DNA of 16,908 nt from Perkinsus olseni (lineage: Eukaryota; Perkinsozoa; Perkinsida; Perkinsidae), in contig JABANP010000795.1 in the NCBI GenBank assembly GCA_013115135.1, forward strand, positions 1 to 16,908, in the 5' to 3' direction. The notes under the pieces were generated by a model. That model saw nothing but the letters and a program-made list of their open reading frames with translations. It was not told where the DNA came from and made no database searches. Positions 1-8,300 of this stretch are shown here, one piece after another. Each line of letters starts with the position of its first letter. The stretch's first letter is position 1. Made by a program: the position numbers and the translations under genes.

Positions 1-22
1 TCTTAGGAAGTAGAGACAACAT

Positions 23-1321
23 CTACTCGATTGCCGTTCCCTGATATACTGATACATCACAACCCACTCGCTGATCTACTGCTCCACAATCCTCAGCAAC
101 ACTTTCCACAACCCCGTTAGTCTCAGGCAAGGGACCACCAGAACCACCACTGCTCGGACCGCTGCCCTCGAAGGTGGGGGTGGTGTCACCCAAGTCTGGC
201 TCGTCGAACTGCAGGTAACCATCGAGCTTCCATCTCTCGGCCTGACTAAGGTCCTCTGCCTCGAGTGAACTTGGGGGTGTCTCGAATACGTATATGCTTG
301 GTCAGCTTAGCCATCTTAGGGCGGTCGACTTTCACTCGTTTCCGCACTTGCCCTTCCTTCCGAACACTCGATGGCATCATCATCAAGTACTGCCGTCTCG
401 TATGGGAGTAAGCGATCTCAATTGGCAACATTGAACCGTCAGCCAGCGGTCCGACCTCCAGAAACGATCTACAGATAGCTCTATCGCGAGGAAACGGCTT
501 TAGTAATACCGCGCAACGTTCGGAAGGGTAGTGCGGCAACACGTACTCTACCTCATGGCCGACGGTGTCCTCCACGGCTCTCTTGACAGCTTTGGCTACT
601 CCGTCGCTCCACGATGAACCAGGCAGATCGGAATCCTCGAGGTGTAGCGTAGAGCAATCCGGGATGGGGGTGAGAAGCATGACACCACCGCATGCGTCTC
701 GGGGATTCTTCGGCCATTCAAATGGAGGAAGGCCCGACGGTCGGGACCGAACGACGCTCTCCGGCGAGAGTTCCACGTACCGGGACGAGCTGCAGACCTT
801 CTCCACAACGGAAGCAACTTCCTCGTGGGTTGCACATTGCTGCTGTAGCAAAGGGAAACGGACCAGCGTGGAGAGAGGGAGCCCCTCGGGACCTACCGAG
901 TGGCAGCGTATAGGAGGGCGCACGTCGCCGCCGAAATTCAAAGTGCCCACAAGAAAAACCGAGTATATAGACCTATGTCTACGAGTACGTGTACGTGCGG
1001 CGTCTCTCACATAAACTAGAGTGTAATAGCTCGCGGGCACAAGAATTCCGAACGACGCGGTTTTGCCACTCGACAGAATTGCATCTCTCCACAGCGTCAC
1101 ACCCTCTACTAGAGGTTCAAGTCTCGAACTCTGCGGTGACAGAAAGTAAAGCGGTGACGTTGTGGTATGGCCTGAAGATGCCGGATACCCACACCCGTGC
1201 TACCTTCAAGAAGCCCTCTGAGGTAGATGTCACGGCTTAGGTTCTTCTCGGAGAAGTAGTACTCGATCTGCCTGGCGACCTTGGACGGAGTGGCGGCGTT
1301 GGACTCCATGCGAGGGTACAA
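23..1321 (-). CDS. La-motif (LARP/La-like) RNA-binding protein, three exons
   Basis: Model: exons 1321-1204, 892-336 and 241-23 (complement), about 297 aa. The first intron (1203-893, 311 nt) joins phase 1 to phase 1; the second (335-242, 94 nt) joins phase 0 to phase 0. The La motif is split across the first intron: exon 1 carries QIEYYFSEKNLSRDIYLRGLL, matching the family core with its YYFS..NL..D..L pattern, and exon 2 continues GLPLSTLVRFPLL, then a THEEVASVV helix and SSRYVELS, the usual end of the motif. La motifs bind 3' oligo-U or other RNA ends. The middle of exon 2 has a possible degenerate RRM; no RNP motifs are clear. Exon 3 (AERWKLDGYLQFDEPDLGDT...) ends in an acidic, Gly/Ser-rich tail. 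A second in-frame Met is at 1309. The end of exon 2 is uncertain: a donor near 284 would keep a Lys/Arg-rich, NLS-like stretch. A read-through ORF (246-1100) covers part of intron 1 and is misleading. Confidence 0.75.
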
Positions 1322-1945
1322 AAACGATCAACATAGACGAGGACAGGCTCGGATGTATGAAAGAGGACCTGACGCTCAGTTGGAGTCCTCCAAAGCATCA
1401 CGGGAAGTAACCTTCCCGCGTCGCCGGTCCCAGAACCTTATTCAGCCACGTTTGCTTGCGGGATAAAGGGTCCCTATATTTGAGCAGAGAAATGTGGTCT
1501 AAAGACTCAGCAACAGCCGGGGCGACAAGCGGACAGGGAACAAAGTGCTATCGACGGTTGACGTTGCCAACTTGACAGCAGATGTTTTGAAATACAAAAA
1601 TGCGAAACCAATCGCATTTTTGAGCGGAGCGACGCGCAATGTCGCACATGTTAGTCCTCCACCACAGCCGCCTACCGTACTATGATGACTGATGCTCTTC
1701 AGCTTTTTCGTTCTACATGCCAACTAGTCCCCGCTGTCGGAGACCAGAAGGCTCGGATGTGGTCACTCTGCCTCCTACGGGCGTCTTGTCCCCGGATCTT
1801 AAGACAAGCGGCACTCATCACGTAAGGCACTAACCTACATTGTATCTTACTAGAGTCAACCTCAAGATCCCTAACTCTATCGCTGGCATCTTTGGTTGAC
1901 GCATGCAAGATTCGAACGAGGTCAGAATAATATATTCTCCTTCAG
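1322..1945. other. Divergent 5' region between the La-like and trehalose genes
   Basis: This stretch must hold both promoters and probably the missing first coding exon(s) of the trehalose gene. On the plus strand, 1503-1684 is open and protein-like (it includes AKPIAFLSGATRNVAH) and has a reasonable donor, GTTAGT, at about 1651 whose phase fits the CBM20 exon at 1946. It has no in-frame ATG. An ATG at 1354 opens a short frame that could splice into it through a donor near 1427. This 5' model is a guess. No TATA box or other core promoter element is recognisable. Confidence 0.3.
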
Positions 1946-2380
1946 GGCTCGGGATGCTTCACTCGCTGTCATTTTCACTTCGCCAATGATGCAGTCGAAG
2001 TTGGCGATACCGTCAGAGTCGTCGGTGGTCATCCGTCCCTCGGAAATTGGGACTACAAGAGAGGCAAGTCCCTTCCTCCTCCGCCAGGCTCAGGCCCTCC
2101 CTCCAGGTCTGCCACTCTGTATTCGCGAAGCCCTGTACCCGTGCTGGTTCACTGTGGAGCCGGCCATGCTACCCCTCATGCGGGTGACTGAATACGCCTA
2201 CGTTACAGTCGGCCCTAGTGGCAATCTGAAGTCCTGGGAGAGGACTGATGCCGGCCAGAGAGTCGTTCGACAGGTGACGTTGATTGCGGTACGGAGGCGC
2301 CTAATGTATGTTGATTCTGTTAGGTCATACCGAGTGGCATGGAGATGACTATCGAAGACGACGATGGTCTGTATCGTTAC
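1946..2380 (+). other. CBM20 starch/glycogen-binding domain of the trehalose gene
   Basis: The domain spans three exons. Exon one reads HFHFANDAVEVGDTVRVVGG and then HPSLGNWDYKR, the family's VGS..LG.W signature. Exon two gives LPLCIREALYPCWFTVEPA, then EYAYVTVGPSGNLKSWE, matching the family's EYKYV...W-E segment. The binding-site tryptophans of LGNW and SWE are present. Exon three ends the fold with VIPSGMEMTIEDDD. CBM20 binds alpha-glucan chains, which implies that the protein docks on starch or glycogen-like reserve. A Ser/Ala/Gln-rich linker of about 80 residues follows, up to the TPS domain. Confidence 0.8.
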
Positions 2381-5300
2381 CTACTGTCCAGAGGAACTGC
2401 AGCAAGGGTAGCAAGGCACTTGCTAGCTTCCCACGCGCATATACCTGCTCCTGCTCAGGCGCAGCATACGGACACCACCACAGCATCGGGGTCTAGCGCA
2501 GGAGCCGCTGATTCGGCCAGCCTCGAGTCCGGTGCAGCTGGCAGGGACGGCTCCAGCAGTGAGCTGCACATACCCTTACGACCATCAGGACCTTCTCAGG
2601 AGTCATTGCCGAGGGTAAATGCGGGACTTGTTGTGGCGGCTGGTGTGACGGATGTCTCAGGTCCGTTCAGCATTTTTTGATGCGTCCATTACTCTCACTC
2701 CCGATGATTGTGTGGTTTTCGTCAGCATTCAGCTGCCGGTGCTGGTCTGCAGGAAGTACTAGCGAGGGGGGCATACACTCCATTCAATGATGAGAATGAT
2801 TTATCGATACCATAACAAACGCTACTCTCAGGGCAGGAGGAGGCTTCGAAGTGTATCCCAGTCGTTATGTGTCGATGTCGACTCTCCACGCCGTTAAGAA
2901 GGAGCTCAACCCGAAGCGATCGCTCTTCGTCGGCTGGCCTGGTCTTGACTACTTATCGAAGGAAGGTAGTGTGCGGGCTCTGGGTTTGGCGTCACGACGC
3001 TCTTCGCTCTGTCGAGTCTTCAAGGCTAATCTTCGATGCTGCGGAATAGCCATCAACAATCCCTTTCTCGGGGTGTATGCGTCACTGCGCCACGAAATGC
3101 GCGAAGATTGTTGATCCTCACTGCTACTATCTTTCACGCGGTCTGTACTGTGATGGGCTGAAGTTCGAGCGTCAGACTTTCGGAATGTTGCTTAGTCGAT
3201 CTGAGCCACACAAGTCATCTTCTTCTGTTCAGAGCAAGAGGAGGTTCGTCAAGTTCTCCTGCCGTACGACTGCATACCGGTCTTCTCGAGCGACCCGGAA
3301 CCTAAGCGGAGGGGTAGTAATGGGCGTATGCAGGGAGGGAAAATCATAAGATCGGCATCGTTGTTATCGTCGTGGAGTAAAACACCCGGCTAGCATTTAA
3401 CATGCTGCCAGAGACGTGACAGAGAGACATGCTGCATGCCTCTCTCGATTGTATGTCAAGCTTTGAGGATCTTGCGACCGCTGGGGGTACCTTCGTAGGT
3501 GTCATATCCAGACATTGGTAGTAGTGGCTCGTCGAATTAGTGCCGACCAGTGCTGGACTAGCACTGCTAGTAGCTGGTATGGTTATCGGGCGCCAGATGT
3601 ATTTCTGGACTGAAGTGCGATGGATTCGTTATTGGCGTGGATACAGTCCTGTCAATTAATCGGTAGACAACGCTCCCTAAAGGCTCTCTGGGCAATTTTC
3701 TTTGACAGGACTGTACGTCTCATCACTACGTTCGAGAGTGTCTGGGCGGTAGTGAGTATAGGGTTTTCATAGGAACTTCTTTCCAATGCTTCAAGTATGT
3801 CGTTACAGGTCCGCAGCCACCTCGGCACGGATTCGAGGAGTTCCTGGATTTCTGCCAAACATTTCTCTGGCCAACCGTGAACGACCAAGTCCCTCTGGTC
3901 CACAACTCTGAGGATTTAATGACGTTCGATAACAAGCTGTGGGATAAGTAGGTCGAATGCTCCGCGGAGAATGACTCGCGAGATCGTTGGCGAGCAGTAA
4001 CTACTGTCACAGGTATCAGAATGCTAACCAGCGGTACGTGGATGTGTTATTGAATGCGGACTTGTTCCCACCACTTCCGAATTTTGGAGAGTAGTAACAG
4101 GGGGGGGAGGCCACTGCGGGGTGGGGTCGAAAAGTTTTACACTTCTGATTACCTGCGGCCACCGCGCGTAGAACAGAGTCGTTGTTGTACTGTCGCGGTG
4201 AGACCTCGTGCGGTTCGGAGCTTCTAGGCTCTACGCGAGTTAGGGTCGGTGTAAACAGGATCTGTCGGAAATTAGGTATGTGTTCTGGGTGAACGACTAT
4301 CATCTTCTACTGGTACCGATGTTGCTACGGAAGGGTCTTCGCAAAAGTCAGAGGGGAGGCTCGCCGCCCTTGAGTCCATCACAGGTGACACCTGGGAGCA
4401 CCCCACCTCCGAGAAAGCCGACGGTAGTAGTTGCATCTTGCAATCTTGTATCATCTAGCATTTCCCTACAGATTGGACTGTTCGTCCACACGCCGTTCCC
4501 AACGTCGGAGATATTCTTGACACTACCAGTGCGGACGCAAGTGATGCAGTCTCTCCTGGCTGCTGACTTGGTCGGCTTCCAGTTCTTCGACTATGCGAGG
4601 TAGTGAGGCGATCGATGCAGTTGGCGGTAGGGCAATTTTCGAAATGCTGCGCTTCTCCGTCGGTTTGTCTCCGATCGATGGGCGGCAGTATCCTGCTTCT
4701 GTGAGAAGTAATTCTCCCACTGCCGTTTGAGTGAATGGGTGTATCGAAGAAGTTCAAATTTAATATGTTGTGGCATTCGGGTGGACCTGGTGGTGGTCCA
4801 CCACTGGTGGAGGAGCAACGCAGGGCGGTTGCGCTGATCCAGTCATCATGGCGCATCATAGTTGTTTCGTTCTGTGCGAGAAAATTGGCAACATGGGATG
4901 TACAGAGAGGAAAAATCGATACTGAATCATGTTGCTGGCGACTGGCGGCGTTAAAATCGCGATACTCCAGAATCCCCCCAGGAAATCGCGTTAAATCCAC
5001 TTTTTCATGCGAGGGGTTGTTTTCTACTTACGTCGTACTCTGGCGTCACTGTCTGCAATGAAAACGTGCCCACTATGCCACGAGGCTCCGAGGCATCAGC
5101 CCTCTACCTGGTCCTGGACCGTTCTCGCCTCGCGTTGTGGCATACTGGCCACAATCTTCGTCACGGACTGTGACGCGGTGTAGTCACTATGCCACGAGGC
5201 TCCGATACAGCACTATTTTACTGACTTGGTACTTCGCAATGCTTCACTGTACCGTCACCGTGGCGGCATAGCGACCACATTTGTGCATTCTACGCTGTTC

Positions 5301-8300
5301 GTCGTTACGGGCAGCGACGAAGAAAGGCACCATATGAAAGGCCCTCCGCTAAGTCACTGAGGCAGAAAGTTGTGCTGTAGCGCTCTCGCGTCAAGTCATC
5401 GGCCACAATTTCCCACCATGCTCCCCTCTCTATCGTTACGAACTGGATTGATAGTCGATGCGGGTAGAATATGCAGCGATGCGCCGATGGCATTATCGAT
5501 TCGCCAAGACGATGTCTTAATACGACAGAAGGGAGTAGCCTCTCGATAAGCAGGTTTTTTTCAGACACTTCCTCACAGTAGTGAAGAAGCTCGTCGGTCT
5601 GGATATGTCGTACAGGCTGTCCGATGGTTACCTTGCCCTGGACGTCCCGTACGGCTACGTCTCGGGTGCGCCCGCCTCGAGTGCATCGGCCCAGCAGAGA
5701 CATCAGGTGGGTCGGTGCGGGCTAGGTGATGGGTTCAGGAAGAAATCCTGTAGTTGATCAGCGGGGAAATTTTTAAGTTTCGTAGGGCATTTTCTGGCAT
5801 CAGGTGCTGGTGACTGTCGGGCACGCCTCCACTCAGTTCGAGCTCATCGCAGCCCAGATGCGCTCGCCGGAAGTCCTCCGGCGTATCAAGGAGTTGAAGG
5901 AGAAGTTCGCCGGGAAGACGATTATCTGTAATAGGGGAGGGAGATGTTTCGAAGAAGATCCAATTCCGACGACCGGAGTTTGTGGAGGTCTCTGGGTGTC
6001 CTCCCCTTGAGGGTGTCTGCTCGCCACTTACCTTTACAGCGCAGTGCAGTCGATTGCTTCTTGTCTTGGTTGCGATTGTTATGGTTTGTCCTTCAGGTGG
6101 TGTTGACAGATTGGGAAGGCTATCTGGCATTCTATTGAAGCTACGGACGTTCCGTCAGTTCCTCAAGGTTTACCCCAGCTACAGGAACAAGGTGGTGTTA
6201 GTGCAGCTGGCAGTGTCGAGGACGACTACTACTCATACGAGTCCGGAGAACAGGATTACTCTTGCGAAGAGGGTACGGCGGAGCGAAGCGCTTTTTGTTT
6301 TTAGAATCCATCTGGCCGAACCTGTGAAGGCGGAGCACTCGCTCGCTAGGAATTCGACCCTTTAGGGCTTCTTATTTTTTGCCATCGGGTTCCGATTGAA
6401 GTCCACAGACCTCTGCCGGCACGTTCATTTGCTCCACTCTGCTCTGCCGAATTGGAATCACTTATGCACGCGAGAGCGCCATTAGGATCGCCACACTGGG
6501 CAACACTATCGCCGTTATAGAAGCTTCGCTGAGGACGTCCTCTTGCTGTTCTTCTCCCTTCAGATCTCAGCCCTAGCTAAGGAGATCAATGACAGCATGG
6601 GCCCTCATGTCTACTTCTATGCTGGTGATATCGAAACGGAAGACAGGCTGGCGACGATGGCGGTGTCGGACATGCTGTTGGATACTAGTCTGAAGGATGG
6701 ACTCAACTTGGCACCCTTCGAGTACGCGGGGGTGGTGGAATTTCGTGGCGCAGTGAAGTTTATCTGCGCTTATCAGCGTATCATTGTCCGCCCTGTATGC
6801 TCCCATTCTTACGTTTGCCAGATACCTCTCAGCGCGCTATGCCATGTCCTTGAGCGTTGACCAAGATCCCAGTGCATCGCCTCGCTACGTCCTAGGCCAT
6901 CAGGGAGCACTCCTCGGTCGAGTGGTGTGCTCGGAGTTCTCGGGCTGCAGTCAAGTTTTGACGGGCAGTCTGAGAGTCAACCCGTGGGATACCGAGAAGG
7001 TCCTCAACATGCTCGATGAGAGCCTCACGCTGCCGACGCAGGAACTGGCCAGCCGGTAGTGAAGGGGGGCCGGCTGGTGTCTGTGGCGGAGTTCGGCGGT
7101 TCAGGTTCGCTAGAGACATCTCTTACGTGACAAGTCATAGCCTGTTGCGATGGGCTCAGGGTATCATAAACGATTTGGCCAGATGCCGGGCTCATTATGT
7201 GTCCAGGATGTCCAACCCTGATGCTGATAAGGAGGTAGGGGGTCCTGGGCGACTGAATCTCGATAGTCTGCGTTCTAAGGACTCGTCGGCTCACGGTTTG
7301 ACGCGTCTGGTCTGCGTTGCTAGAGTGTGAACAGGGGTCATTGAAAGCTCTAAGAGGCCTCTCTCGGACGCCCTCGAGGTCCTTGAAAGACCGCGTCGTC
7401 ACGCCACTCAGCATCTCCACACTTCGTCCAGCGTCTCGGGTGTACCTTGGTTGTTGTGAGCAGGTTGCGTGGGGTGTGAAAGGCAGCTGTCAAGTGCTGG
7501 CTCAAATCGACGATCACAACTTTTTCAAGCTCGACGTTCCCAGAGTCGTGAGGGACTACAGCAAGTCCCAGAGGAGGATATTTTTCCTCGACAATGAGGG
7601 CACGCTGGCCCCTGATCTCAGGAGGATGTTCAGACATTCGGAAGGGGGAGTTGACCGAGAGGTACTAGCGAGTCGGGAAGATCGATTCTTGGCTCGATTG
7701 TAACCTCTGTCTCGCCGAATTTTGGGACATATTTTAGAGTAGCACTCATCAGGAAGAATTTGAATGAGGTGCTGATGGCGTGGGCTTTGCATGAGCCATC
7801 GTCTATGGCTTCACTATGCATTACGGAGAATATGATATTTTACGTGGTTACATTCTCGTATTCTGCGGGTGCGGTCCTCTCAGCGGAAAACTCGCTCTCT
7901 TGCGCGGATCTTGGTTGGGACGCGACCGCGGTCATCAGCTGCGCTGGAGCTGGACGCGCTAGTTCTGCTACGTTGTAATCGTTAATACAGTAGCGGACTG
8001 TCTGGGCTCGAAATTTGGCAGGTGATCATTATGAATCCTCCCATTTTAGTCCAATACGTTGATGTCTCACGGCAACCCGCCCTCGGCGGCGGTGCTCGAC
8101 TCCCTGACGAAGCTCTGCAGTGACCCAAGGAACACCGTGGTCATTCTGAGTGGCCGGGAAAAGTCATCGCTGCAGGTGAGCTGATTGCTCGTGTGTGGTC
8201 CCGTGAAGGAGTGCATGGCAGCAGGGGTGTGTTTTCAGGAGTGGTTTGGCTCCGTCCGTAACATTGGGTTGGCGGCTGAGCACGGTTACTACTGGAAGCT

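Larger units (their letters stand above)
2661..7234 (+). other. TPS (glycosyltransferase family 20) domain, active site altered
   Basis: Segments in order: DDCVVFVSIQLPVLV (family VVVSNRLPV); SLFVGWPGLDY; EEQEEVRQVLLPYDCIPVF; DFCQTFLWPTVND (family GFCNSTLWPLFHY); YVFWVNDYHLLLVP; IGLFVHTPFPTSEIF then LPVRTQVMQSLLAADLVGF and FDYARHFL; GKTIICGVDRLGRLSGI then KLRTFRQFL; KVVLVQLAV; LLDTSLKDGLNLAPFEYAG; RVVCSEFSG then RVNPWD; DISYVTSHSLLRWAQGII. The whole fold is covered. Compared with OtsA, the loop Arg of SNR is Gln (codon 2730-2732), the Lys of DRLDYTKG is Ser (6123-6125), and the Tyr of Y..F appears to be Phe. Retained are Asp of NDYH, Arg of DRL, Trp of LWP and Asp of DGLNL. The comparison rests on remembered family motifs. 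Confidence 0.85.

Noticed and set aside
246..1100. A single 284-codon minus-strand ORF as the La-like gene's coding unit
   Set aside because: Its first part, 893-1100, reads through the first intron; splicing exon 1 (1204-1321) to 892 rebuilds the La motif, and the true C-terminus lies in 23-241.
1109..1135. tRNA-like T-arm GGTTCAAGTCTCGAACT
   Set aside because: No D-arm, anticodon arm or acceptor stem can be built around it; it lies in an intron of the La-like gene.
5305..5703. 132-codon minus-strand ORF
   Set aside because: It overlaps the plus-strand TPS exon 5565-5706, which has family motifs, and has no motif of its own.
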